Origin: Cephalotus follicularis
Lineage: Eukaryota > Streptophyta > Magnoliopsida > Oxalidales > Cephalotaceae
Direction of reading: 5' to 3'
Assembly (NCBI GenBank): GCA_001972305.1
Contig: BDDD01001592.1
Coordinates: 149,755 to 213,754, forward strand
Length of the DNA stretch: 64,000 bases
Positions 12,239 to 23,024 of the stretch are shown here, in pieces (positions within the stretch are counted from its first letter, which is position 1; every line of letters begins with the position of its first letter). The notes beneath the pieces were generated by a model, which was given only the letters and a program-made list of their open reading frames with translations, did not search any database and was not told the DNA's origin. A program made the position numbers and the translations under genes.

Positions 12239-12519
12239 GCTACATTTGTTGCATTACATGTTTTCTTATGATTTAATGTTGAAATTTGAAGTTTGTAATG
12301 ACTTGCTGTTGATGTTTCAAAATGTAATGAAACTTTCAAGTTTGTTTATGTTCTCGCTACTTTTCGTTTAATGAAAGTGTGTTTAGCTTATTTCTCTCTT
12401 CACTTTTGCTTAATTCTCTTTTCTTTTATGTGTTAATGGAAAATTCATTATACATGTGATAAGAATTGTTTTTTCTTACTTTTTGATCTCTCTTGATATA
12501 TAAATTGAGTATGCAACTA

Positions 12520-12830
12520 TTAAGGGGGAGCTTTTCAATCACATGCTTTGGTGGAGGGGGAGTTTCCTTAACATCTTTTTGTTGTTTGACAAAAAGGGGG
12601 GGAGAAATGTTTAAGTTGTGAATTTTGTGCAAATGAAATTCGTTGAGAAAAAGTATGAAATTTTGTGAATTTTTGTGTTGTGCAAGTGTATTTTGTTGTG
12701 CTTTGCGCCTTGAAATGTTGTGCTTATGCCAGATTTAATTATATTGGACCTTGGTTAATAAAAGTGTTAAGTGTGTAAAAAATTATGCAAAATTTTGTAT
12801 GTTTTGTCAATCATCAAAAAGGGGGGAGAT
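12520..12830 (+). other. Multiple polypurine tracts of Sirevirus copy 1
   Basis: Purine tracts AAGGGGGAG, GGAGGGGGAG and AAAAAGGGGGGGAG (12520-12606) precede the terminal one, CAAAAAGGGGGGAGA (12815-12829), which directly abuts the 3' LTR. They prime plus-strand DNA synthesis. Repeated tracts in this interval are a known Sirevirus trait and also occur in copy 2. Confidence 0.85.
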
Positions 12831-13028
12831 TTTTGGCCTTTGCCACCCCGTTAATTGCTTTAATAAATTTTATTTCGATGATTAACAAACATATAATACT
12901 TGTATGCATATTTTTCTAACTTACAAATTCATATTCATACTTGATTTTATGTCCAAAGTTGTGCAAAGTGTAAAACTGCAGATACAGGCAAAAACAGCCG
13001 ACTGACCAGGTTGGACAGCCAACTATTT
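12831..13028 (+). mobile_element. 3' LTR stub of Sirevirus copy 1
   Basis: TTTTGGCCTTTGCCACCCC corresponds to the LTR start in copy 2. Similarity continues for about 200 bp, to the first palindromes, then stops where unrelated element sequence begins. The rest of the LTR is missing. Confidence 0.8.
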
Positions 13029-13917
13029 GGGTTTGATATAAATGTTATGCTCAAAGGATTATGGGGAGAATGGTAGAAAAATGAAAAATGAAAAATGATA
13101 AGTTATAGAGGAGAATTGCCTTGAAAATGAGAAATATGTCACTTTTGCAGGCTTAACTTCTTGCATTCTGCATTTTTATGTTATTGCAACTTATGCACAA
13201 TGCACATTTTGACATTCATTTATAATTCCTTCAATTTCAATTGATTTTACTCATCCCTTCGAGCAAATTTTTGTCATCATCAAAAAGGGGGAGATTGTTG
13301 ACGATTAAGTCCTAATCCTTGTTTTGATGATAACATATTTGCATCTAACTAAGTTACTTGATGTGCAAGGAATTACAAGTTGAATATCAAAGTCTAAATG
13401 CCATCTGCAGAAAAAGAAGTCGACTCCTTTCCTAAAGCATCGATGCCTTTTGTAACAGAATTAATTGCAAGGAAAGCATCTACCTCCCAGTTATTGCATC
13501 GACGTCCGTACCAAAAGAAGTCGACCACTTCCAGAAGACGTCGACTACATTCAAGAAGACATCGACTACTTCCAGGAAAACATCGACGCATTCAGTGATT
13601 TTTGGAACAGAAGCTACTGTCTGAAAAATGCACCCAAAGACATCGATCCTCAGAGAAAGACATCGACGTCCAAGAGAAAGACATCGATGTCTTTATATAG
13701 AGATCGACGACATTTTCTTCATACCCAGAAAAAGCATCGACTACATGGAAGACATCGATGTGACACTCAACCTGGACATTTCCCAGAAAAGACATCGACG
13801 CCTTTGAAAAAGAAGTCGACGCCTTTTCAAATAGACAACACCCGGGAAAGCTGGAACGGCTAGTTCAACCACTTCCAACGGCTACCAAGTAAAAGACATC
13901 GACGCCTTTAGAAAATA
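13029..13917 (+). mobile_element. Tail of a second copia family (B): 3' leader, polypurine tract, truncated LTR
   Basis: AT-rich non-coding sequence leads to a polypurine tract CAAAAAGGGGGAGAT (13281-13295) and an LTR beginning TGTTGACGATTAAG at 13296. The LTR is rich in the palindrome GACATCGATGTC and variants (about 16 sites, 13417-13905) and is cut near 13917, where integrase sequence of a Tat element starts. No duplication is visible at either join, so these are deletion or recombination scars. Confidence 0.75.
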
Positions 13918-14450
13918 AGTCTCCTACAGGCTTGAAGAAGTGTCTTGAGGACATTAAGGGAAGATGGACAGAAGAGCTACCAAGTGTACTATAGGCTTAT
14001 AGAACCACTCCTCGGACCACAACTGGTGAGTCCCCATACAGCCTTTGTTTTGGGGCTGAAGCCATGATACCGGTGGAGATTGGTGTATAGTCACCAAGGG
14101 TTGTGCATTTCAGTGAAGAAAACAATGAGGAATGAGTGAGAAACCTCCTTGATTTAGTGGAAGAGCTCAGAGATAAGGCCGCCATCAAAGTTGCAACCTA
14201 CCAACAGAGGGTGAGCCATTACTACAATGAAAGGGTAAACCCCCGACCACTAAGGGAATGAGACCTAGTCCTACGCAACTCGGTCATTGCAGATCCAACC
14301 GGTACCAGAGGAAAACTAGCCCCTAATTTGGAAGGACCATACAAGGTGAAAAGAGTGCTCCGCCCAAGAACATTCAAACTTGAAATTCTGGGGGGCAGGG
14401 AAATTCCTAAAGCTTGGAATGCCGAGCATCTGAGGAAGTATTACCAATGA
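13915..14450 (+). pseudogene. pol: Tat-lineage Ty3/gypsy integrase C-terminal region
   Basis: One frame encodes the end of a gypsy integrase: the segment before the TTPRTTTGE motif, then the C-terminal GPY-like module (GPYKVKRVLRPRTFKLEILG) and the typical ending AWNAEHLRKYYQ before TGA at 14448. Four in-frame stops interrupt it; each is explained by one transition (TGG to TAG or TGA, CAG to TAG). A single base is missing near 13926. Protease, RT and RNase H are absent; the left end is cut at the junction with the family B LTR. Confidence 0.85.
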
Positions 14451-15337
14451 TTATTGTAAGTTGTACATATATTAAAAGACATCAATAAAGTCCAATTTTT
14501 GATTTAAAAATGTGTGCAAGTTTATAGTTCCAAGTTTGCAAGGGACCGGAGGCCCAATGTTCATGTCCTTAAATCTCTGAACAGCCGCCGATCAACTCCC
14601 TCAACTAAGGAGCTTTAATATAAGCGTGTTCGACCATGCCCCCAAGGGAGTGATCAAAACAGACCAAGGTCTCAATTCACCAAAGACTCCTTCCGAGGAG
14701 CACCTAAAGACCCTCCCGAGGAGCACCTAAAGACTCCTTCCAAAGAGTACTAAAGACTCATCCCTAGAAGCACTAAAGACTTCTAAGGAAGCAATAAGAC
14801 TCCCAAGGGAGCATACACTGGTCGGTACTTATTTGCCCGACCATACCAATATCGTGTCTTGAGAGGCGAATCCATAAGAACTCGCAATGATCAAGTTCAT
14901 TGGACTGAGCATTTTGAAATAAGTGTCCCCACGTGGACTGCAAGCTTAGGCGGCCTAGTCTAGAATATAATGGACTAGGCGAGATCCTGCTCAGCAAACC
15001 CTTAAGAACTTGTCCAAGCAGACCTAAGACTTGGTCTGTGAACACGCAAGAACTCGCAAAGACCAAGTACTATTGTCCAAGCGCCTTTGAAATAAGGAGT
15101 CCTAAGGAGACTACGAATCTTGGGTAAGTAGGCCTGAAAATTGTAAGGTCACAATATAAAGTCTATAAGTTAGACTAAGTTAAAATTCCTAAGGGAATCG
15201 CATATGCCTGGGTAGGGCTCAAGCATACAACACAAAGAAAGTAAAGAAGGTCCGGGGTGAAAAAGCTATGTATTTTATTAATACTTGATAAGATTACAAA
15301 GCAACAAAATTACAAGAAAGAAAAAGAAAAATCTATT
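14451..15337 (+). other. Non-coding spacer of Tat copy 1 between pol and the antisense gene
   Basis: It holds an AATAAA-type signal near 14486, imperfect repeats of the type GAGGAGCACCTAAAGACTCC (14690-14810) and a segment similar to 41978-42540 in reverse. No open frame is supported. Pol and antisense-gene transcripts would end toward each other here. Confidence 0.6.
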
Positions 15338-15368
15338 CTAACTTTCATCCCCTGAAGGGATATCATGT

Positions 15369-17849
15369 TGTAACACCCCGCGTCCGCAGAACGGACACAT
15401 GGCATTACTCTCAATCCAATATACAATACAGTGGTCGGGACTAGCAATATAAAAATACGAAAAACTTAAAACTTTACAATGTGCGGAAGATACGACACAA
15501 TAATCCACCCGTCTATACGATGCAATACAATACAAGTTCTGTTACAATACCATATCAGTCATTCGATACAATACAAAGCAGTGCTCTACAATACCAATCT
15601 TTTACAATACTATAGCAGTCATTTCAAAACAATACATTCAATCCTTTCACTACAATATCTCACCACCAGCTCAGTGGTACCCAAGTAGCCGTGCGACCCA
15701 AACCGAGTCTTCAGTCCTTCTGTTCGCTGTTACCTGCTGCCCTCCTTATGTCGCACACAAAATATACAACACAGCCCCACCCCGAAGGATGGGGTTAGCC
15801 ACACTGGCTAAGCAGAAACCTCATGCAGCGTGTATGCATGTACAATGTGCAATATCAGTGACAGTCTATGCAATATCAATGTGCGGTGTACAATATCAAT
15901 GCATGACATGGCAAATGCATGAATAGAATTGGCAATCAGACTATCTATATGACACTGGCCCATAACAGAGCATATGGATAGGATCTATAACAATCAATCA
16001 ATGACAGACACTCATTGGTGGTGTATAAAACACCCAATTAGTCAATCAATGTCCTATAGAGCATACGACCCCAAGTCAATACAATGTCAATCAGTTAGCA
16101 GTGATCAATCCCACGGAAGGTAATCCTTCGAAAAGGGTGGGAGATCTATCTATGTTTCTCAAACTGATCAGGTTTGGAACTCATAGATCTTCCAGCCTAT
16201 GGCTGGGCCAATACAATCTCGATGAGCTACAACCTAGGGAGCTACTGTTACCGTTAGGGAGCTACGGCCCTCAAAGGAGCATCAATCTTCAATCAATACA
16301 ATACTGCTCGTCAGCAAGTCAATACAATTCAATAAATGAAATGATTGATAGAATAGGTAGACAGAGTCAACAACCTAACATGCCGACACGAATCATAAGG
16401 TCGCTCTATAGGATCCATACAATACAATCAATCAATCTATCAGTACAATATCAAAACAAGGTCATTAAGTGGTGATGTCTAATCGAAGGAATGAGAATGT
16501 GCATCCAACGTTCCGAACTTAGACTCACGACACTTATGACCCAAGAAAATAGTCAATCAATCAGAAGCCTCTAGACGGTGACGATCGAGTTGATGAAATA
16601 GGAAAGAACATCTATTCGGTCCACGAAAGTCACTGGGTCGTCGCCTATGGCTTAACCATCATTCTAACAATTCAATCTTTGAAAACAATGTAAAACTGTG
16701 TTTCAAATGCTTGAATACCTCAAGTGAGGCTCCGGTCAAGTGGCAATGTGAAAAGGAGTTGAAAACTAGCTTTAAAACAGCTAAAAGTTCCATTCAGTCC
16801 GAAAAGCGTCGATGTCCTTGTCCAAAGACATCGATGCGTATCAGGGCATTCCTTTAAAACGGTGGAAGGACATCAACGTCTTTGAAAGACATCGATGTCT
16901 TTCTCTATTTGTATAGAGATCTGGCCAAAGGACGTCGATGTCTTTGAACAAAGACGTTGATGCGATTCAATAAATGTAGCCTAGGAATGCGTATCGATGT
17001 TCAGCATCGATGTCTTTCCTGGGGAGAAGACATCTCAAAGCAAAGACGTCGATGTCTTTGAAAGACATCGATGTCTTTGCTGCGAAATCAAGGGTACAAC
17101 ATTTTAAAGTGAAAGACATCGACGTCCATGGGCTGGGGTCGATGTCTTTGCTGGGCAGGGTCAAATTTTGTGCATAAAAAATGGCTAATCTCAAGTCAAA
17201 ATCCAATTTAAAGCCATTCTTTGAAAACTAAGGGTTAAAATCAATTATTTAAGGTTAGTAAAACTTGTTACAACCTTCAAATTTCAGTTTAAAACCTTCT
17301 AGATCGGTTAGATCAAGGAAATCAATAAAAACCGTAGTTTTTCAATTCTATACCATACAATCATTCAATCACTCAATTAATCATGCAATTAAGCAATAAG
17401 CAATTCAAGTAGAGAAGTCCTACCTTTAACGAAGCTTCAAAAGTTGAGCTAACAATCGATCAATGGCTGGAAACCCTCAAGAATCGGCTGCTATATTGTT
17501 CAATCCATAAGAAGGCGACTTGCAAACTCTACTTGTAGATGGAGCAGCAAATCCGGAGCTGCAAGAAGGGGATGGAGGCTGCTCAGCTGGGAGGAAGAGA
17601 GGGAGAAGGATAGAGAGAGAGGGAGAAAAATGGGAAATGTGTGGAATGGGAGAAATAGTTAAGGAACTTGACTTATATAGTCAGTCCGGCCTATTCTCCA
17701 AAACTCAGCCCAAAATCCCGACTATACATGCATATAATCGATACAATAACAATAGGTATAGGAATACCTCTGTTCAATACTGTCTGATACAGTTCAATAC
17801 AATACAGTATACGCATGAACAGTAAAGAAAGGAAATTTGGGTCATCACA
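15369..17849 (-). mobile_element. Solo LTR of family D
   Basis: It runs from TGTAACACCCCG to GGTCATCACA, 2481 bp, flanked by the perfect duplication CATGT (15364-15368, 17850-17854). The left end resembles the inverted end of LTR-C (a CACCCCG/CACGCCCCG start, then ACACATGG), so the same broad gypsy group is likely and the - orientation is inferred. It has many ATACAAT words at 15420-16450 and a palindrome array at 16800-17160. No polymerase region is present. Confidence 0.9.
16800..17160. repeat. Palindrome array GACATCGATGTC in LTR-D
   Basis: About eleven copies of GACATCGATGTC or one- to three-base variants, often followed by TTT, lie in 360 bp. The core is a perfect 12-bp palindrome. A similar array is in the unrelated LTR-B at 13417-13905. 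Confidence 0.8.
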
Positions 17850-20447
17850 CATGTACAAAAGGAGGAGGTGGTGGAGGATCCTCGGTAGTTGGTTCCAAAT
17901 GAGGCAGTGGAGGATCCTCGGCTCTTTGTTCAGTAGGAAGAGGGGGAGGATCCTCAGCCACAGGCTCAAGTAGGGGATCCTCGGTTGCTAGCACAGGAGG
18001 ATCCTCAGCCATGTGCTCAGGAGCAGGGTCCTTAGCAACAATACGAAAAAGATGGTCCATGTCCAAAGGCTCAAGATTGGTCTCCTCGGCTGATCTAGCG
18101 AATGGAACCATCTCATGACCATCAATCGACCACTCAGGTTCCTGAGCATGAATTTGATCCTCAACGTAGGCTCGAAGATCCTCTTCCTCGGCTTCATCAA
18201 CGCCATCAGGGAAGAAGTTATACTCAACCACCGAGGGACCGCAGATAATGGAGTCCAACGGAAGCTCCGGGAGGCATTCGACCATATTCCGGCAGGCATA
18301 GAACCCTTGGAGAAAATGGGCCGAGGACTTCTTAAATACCTCTCTGTTGAAATCTTCAAAGACTTTATAGTTTTCCACGGCCTGGTCCAGAGCATCCCGA
18401 AATTCCGAGGATGCCTTGAAGTCTAGGATAGCTCTCTCCACCGCAACCTTGGTCCGAGCATCCTCAAGTTCATGGAACTTCGCAAGCTTTTCACTATAAG
18501 CATTCAATTTGCTTATGAGCTCGAGGTTGTGGTTAATTATGGCTAGTTTGGATCTCCTCTCCCTTGACACGTCCTCAAGAGCCTGATTCTTCTCGACGAT
18601 AATGGACTCCTAAACCCCAAGCACTTCCTCTAGCTGAGCACAAGCTGAGTCCAAGGACCTTTTAAGCTCCGCGTTCTCAGCCCCAAACTGCTCATTCAAG
18701 GCCTTATCCTCCCTAGCATTCTCCATAAGAAAGCAGGCGTCACCATGGTCTGGAAAAAGAAACATAAAGTTAGCAAAGGAGTAAATATCCCTCTACAAGG
18801 GGAGAGATGGAAGGAGTTCTCTTACCCTGCAGTTACTTTGGAAGAGATGGGCCCAAATTTGGTCGTATGACTACTTCTCCCTCACCTCAACCTTAGGAGG
18901 GAAAAGTCCTAGTATGCCAAGCTCTATGGCCACCCCTGACATTTTTAACCTAACGCCCGAGCTGCCTAGCTCCCGGACGATCTGCCTTACTTGCCCAAAC
19001 TCCTCGGGCGGATCAGGAAACTCAGGATCCTGGGAGCCCTCCTCGTTGGTCCCATCCTGAGGATCACTTACCTCCTCTATCCTTTGCCTTTGGGAGGGAT
19101 GAGGTAAGGTGTCAACAGTGAGCCTCTTGCCACGTGCAATCTCGGCTCTAGCCTCCTCGGCATCTTCAATCCTTACCACCTCAGCCTCCTCAGACTTGGT
19201 ATCCACGACCTCTTGCCTTTCAACCTCGGCCCTATTTCTGGTTTCCTCGGACACAGCCCGAGCTAGCTCCTCTGCTCTGGCCCTAGCAGCAGCTTGCCTG
19301 GCGACCCTCCTCTCCGCGGAAGCTTTACTCTTTTCCAAGGCCTTTTTCCTCTTAAGGGCCTACTGCCTCTACTCCTCGGGATCAGCAGCCCGGACATGCT
19401 CGCGACCGGCCCTTACGAGGTCCATGGTTGAATCCCAAGATGCCATCACTGCAAGAAATCAAAGAGATGGTTGGAAAAACTTCAAAGGCAAAGAACAAAG
19501 GAAAGTCAAAAACAAGAATCCAAGGGAAAGCATTATACGACTCTCTCCTTGAATAGTGTCTGAGGATGCCGGATCATTCCGGGTATCCTGGCTCCTCCCT
19601 TTCTCAATCCCCAAGGGGATCTCCTCATTCAGATCCAGGATAGCCCTACTGCCCGGGGACATGCTTAGCCCAAGTCGCTGCAAGCGATCTTCAAACACCA
19701 CAACATCCATATCCTCGGGAGCAAGAACCAGAAGCTTCTCCAGGTCAACCTTCTCGACCGCGGTCAAAGGTGTCCTTTGGTTAAGGCACATTGTATCCAA
19801 GGTGTCATACCATGGACAGGGAGTGAAGCCAGGGAGATTCTTCACCATGAAATACCTCCCCCTCCAACTCTTGATCGACTTGGTGTTCTCGGCCAATAGC
19901 GTGGTTTGTTTTGCACGGGATTTGAATTTTGGAGAGGCGTCCATGATGTGGAACTCTTTGAATAGCCCCAAGGTGACTGTCACCCCAGACTCCAAGTACC
20001 TCACTAGGAAACCGATGATGAATCCCCAGGACTGTGCCTGGAGTATCGAGGGGTGAATTTTATAATACCCGAGGATAGTCGTGGCAAAGGGAGGCAGAAG
20101 GAGCCTAAGTCCATGTTCTAGGGCATCTTGGAACACTACAAAATAGCCAGATTTGTTCTTCGTGACCATCCAGGGACAGCGGGGATCTCATAATCCAAGT
20201 TTCTGGAGATAAAGTATTCTTTGATTAACTCAGCCACCTTCCTCGGGCGTAGCTTGCTTTGGTCAAAGTGGGTCCTAAAGACTTGGACCCCAGCTTCGGT
20301 GGATGCAACGTCGGGAGCCCCAGCAGTAGTGGCCTCCATGTCCTTCATGACCCCAAAGGGACACCCAGCGATGGTAACCCCCGCTGATGCTCGAGCTACC
20401 TCCTCGGGACTCCTTATTATCCTCCTGGTCTGTTCAGTTCTGGCCAT

Positions 20448-21003
20448 GGTAGTTTTAGAGAGAGAGAGAGAGACGAGGATACGATAGTCATATAAAACCT
20501 TGGGGTACGTAAAGGAGAGAATGAGAATGAAAGAAGAAGAAGAAAATCACCTTTTGATGATAAGGTTTTGAACGAAGCCTGAGTTCGAAGGTTGAGAGAA
20601 CAGGTGAGTTACATAAAGCTCAAAGATTTGGAAGGCAAGAGAGCGTAAAGAATTTTCTCCCAAGAGAATGGGGAATTTAAAGAGTAGTGGATGAAATCCA
20701 AGCCTTCAGATCCCTTTTGATATGTACGGTGGAGATTAGCTAGACATGTAACGCGCGGGAAACGAAGGGTCTATGCGCGAGAACTGAAGAGACCAAGGCG
20801 TGCAAAACTCTTCCTCTTCCGTGTCATGATTAGCATTAAATGATGGGACATTTGGCAAGCCACATCATATTAAATGGCCAACCTAGGCCAGATTATCAAG
20901 CCCAACATAAGGTTTATCTCTTCTCATCCACGGGCCACAAGCCCTTTTTTTTAAGTTAAGCCACATATGGTCTCCATCTTCTGTCAAGCCCAGAAAATGA
21001 AGA
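20448..21003 (-). promoter_or_regulatory. Putative promoter and leader of the antisense gene, Tat copy 1
   Basis: Read on the - strand, a (CT)n tract (20456-20474) lies just before the ATG, as in copy 2. TATA-like runs are at about 20490 and 20668. The interval separates the gene from the polypurine tract and 3' LTR. Promoter function is inferred from position and composition only. Confidence 0.4.
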
Positions 21004-21519
21004 CCATGGGGCATATGATATGGGTAAAATTTGACCCATAATCTCTGCCACGTGTTCTCAGGAAAATGAGATAGATGTCCTCCAGAGACCAAGACATGTG
21101 GTCAGACGTTACTAGACCCAAAAAAATCACGCATAATAGCTTATGGGCGCCAAATCCGGTGGAGAATCAGGGATATGCCCGAGATCCTCGGGCATTTCCT
21201 TAGGGGATACATATTAGCTCCGAAAATCAAGCAATCAGTTGGAATTCAACTCCTATAAATACAGGAATCAGTGAAATATCACAGGTCCGTCATTTTTACA
21301 CTCTAAAGCACCTTAAATCCCTATGCATTGTCTAACTTAAGCATCGGGGTATCTCCGGGAGTACAACCTCCTGGACCTACGATTTGTTTGCTTACTTGTG
21401 CAGGGAATTCAATCACACAACCATCCATATTTTCTTCTCGGAGCTTTCACAGCGTTTCTCTCAACAAATCAAAGTCCTACACGTGAGATACTGTTGAGTA
21501 GAGGATTTCTGTATCAACA
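21004..21519 (+). mobile_element. Polypurine tract and 3' LTR of Tat copy 1
   Basis: The tract CATGGGGCATA (21005-21015) abuts an LTR that begins TGATATGGG at 21016 and ends CTGTATCAACA at 21519, 504 bp. The end matches the LTR ends at 22081, 31456 and 47375 in reverse. No matching 5' LTR is in the window, so its target duplication cannot be checked. Confidence 0.82.
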
Positions 21520-22080
21520 AATATAAAACTCTTTTGTAGATGCATATGATGAGATAGATAAAAACTAACCTTATTAGCATTATTGTACGATATGAACGTA
21601 ATCAAGATTAGCAACAAAGGTTCAAATAAATGAGTTGTGAATAAAATAGCCAATTGTGATTGTGATGTACATAAGCGTGTTTACCGCTGAAGATTTCTCC
21701 AATTTACTTGAAAAAAATTAATTAGTATAAATATACAATGGTTATTGATAACACTACAAAAAATTTCTTTGCTTACAACATTGTCTTCCATGCCCAAACT
21801 AACTAAACCAGAAGTAGACGTTGTTGCCCTACAAAAAGGAGTGACAAATGTGCAAAAGCAGCTCACCTGTCAGCCAATGCCTCGACCTCAATAAATATAG
21901 GAAAAACTTAGTTATTTAATTAAATATTTATTATTTTAGATATTTAATATGTAAATATTTTATAACTTTTAATATATAATAACAGATATCTACGGACACT
22001 CATGGATATTAGTTACTTGTCCACGATTAAAATTACAAAAATACCTGCATTTAACTGATATTAATATTTATATTCAGTAC

Positions 22081-23019
22081 TGTTGATACAGAAATCCTTC
22101 TCTCAACAGTATCCTACGTGGAGGACTTTGATTTGTTAAGAGAAACGCTTTGTCACTGATGCCTTAAGGAAGAATCTGATCTCGGACACCTGCACAAGGA
22201 GCAACAATGGTGAAGGCCCAGGAGGTTGTTCTCCCGGGGACACTCCGACGCTCAAGTTAGACAAGTGTAGATGAAAATAATGTACTCTCTTTTATGTAAA
22301 AATTGCTGACCTTTGTTCAGTGTGTTGAACTTGTATTTATAGTGGATTGTTGTAACTGGATGAGCGTGTGAATGGATGTGATCGTTATCCCCTAGGAAGT
22401 GCCGAGGATCTCGGACATTCCCTTATCTCCGCCTATAATGTCGCTGCTTTCCTTTGGTAGTAGTTGACTTGAACTCTATCTCTTCCTTGAATATCGCCTC
22501 TTTCCTTTTGTAGTTGATTTGAATTATATCTCTTCATTTGGATAAGCTTAAATCTCAACAAATCTGGTAAAGGTTATCCCCTTATCCTGTAGATAAGATT
22601 GAGATCCTCCATTATAGGGTATGATGTGTCTACAGAGGAAAGAGAATCTCTGCTATAGTTCCGAGGATGGAACAAGTATGAGAACGTCCGAGGAAGAGGT
22701 CCTCAATTTCTGTGTACAGGAGACCGTATCTCCTGTTCTCCACCTTAGAGACACTTTGGGCCGAGGGAGTCCTCGGCCCTCACGCCGCGAATATGGTCTT
22801 CTGCCTCTGAGTCCGAGGAGTGTCCTCGGACTTGTGGTCTCAATGTGTTGTCCTCCAAAAAATAATGAACATTGTCTCTTGGTCCGAGATGGCCATTCTT
22901 TGCCATGAGTGTGGTCCTCGGCATGGCTTGCTGATAAGCCTTTAATCTCCCATGGACAGTTGGTCAAGTCTCCTGTAGACACGTGTCCTTACTTTTATAA
23001 GTATATTTTTCCTCCATCA
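22081..23019 (-). mobile_element. Solo LTR of the Tat family
   Basis: It runs from TGTTGATACAGAAATCC to TTTCCTCCATCA, 939 bp, flanked by the perfect duplication AGTAC (22076-22080, 23020-23024). It is homologous to the Tat LTRs of this window (shared blocks: TACGTGGAGGACTTTGATTTG, GGGGACACTCCGACG). It lies 561 bp from the inverted 3' LTR of Tat copy 1, but its own duplication shows it is a separate insertion. Confidence 0.92.
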
Positions 23020-23024
23020 AGTAC

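Larger units (their letters stand above)
2296..13028 (+). mobile_element. Sirevirus-type Ty1/copia retrotransposon, copy 1 (decayed, with nested insertions)
   Basis: Order on the + strand is 5' LTR remainder, primer binding site, gag, protease, integrase, reverse transcriptase, RNase H, extra ORF, repeated polypurine tracts, 3' LTR stub. The integrase-RT-RNase H order defines Ty1/copia. The UBN2-type gag with two zinc knuckles, the extra ORF after pol and the multiple polypurine tracts are hallmarks of Sireviruses (Maximus/SIRE lineage). Insertions interrupt it at 2295, 5483-5779 and 8138-10696. The 3' LTR is cut after about 200 bp, where another element tail begins. Many stops and shifts make it non-autonomous. 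Confidence 0.85.
15338..20447 (-). pseudogene. Antisense extra gene (aORF) of Tat copy 1, three exons, interrupted by solo LTR-D
   Basis: This gene runs opposite to pol, between pol and the 3' LTR. Predicted exons are 20447-19539, 19448-18826 and 18749-17855, plus the last codons at 15368-15338 beyond the inserted LTR. Introns are 19538-19449 (GTATAA..TTGCAG) and 18825-18750 (GTAAGA..TTCCAG), both at the same places as in copy 2. Exon 1 encodes a region with FVVFQDALEHGLRL and QSWGFIIGFLV, resembling the 'putative gypsy type transposon' domain (recalled as Pfam Transposase_28). Exon 2 is charged, exon 3 is coiled coil with an acidic/Pro-rich tail. It has a frameshift near 20165 and stops in exons 2 and 3. 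Antisense extra ORFs are known in Tat elements; function unknown. Confidence 0.75.

Noticed and set aside
16101-16475. 124-codon open frame inside LTR-D
   Set aside because: It is made of ATACAAT/CAATCA repeat words, sits inside a solo LTR and resembles no protein.
21016-23019. One Tat element bounded by the LTRs at 21016-21519 and 22081-23019
   Set aside because: The LTRs are in opposite orientation and the second has its own AGTAC duplication, so they are two events.
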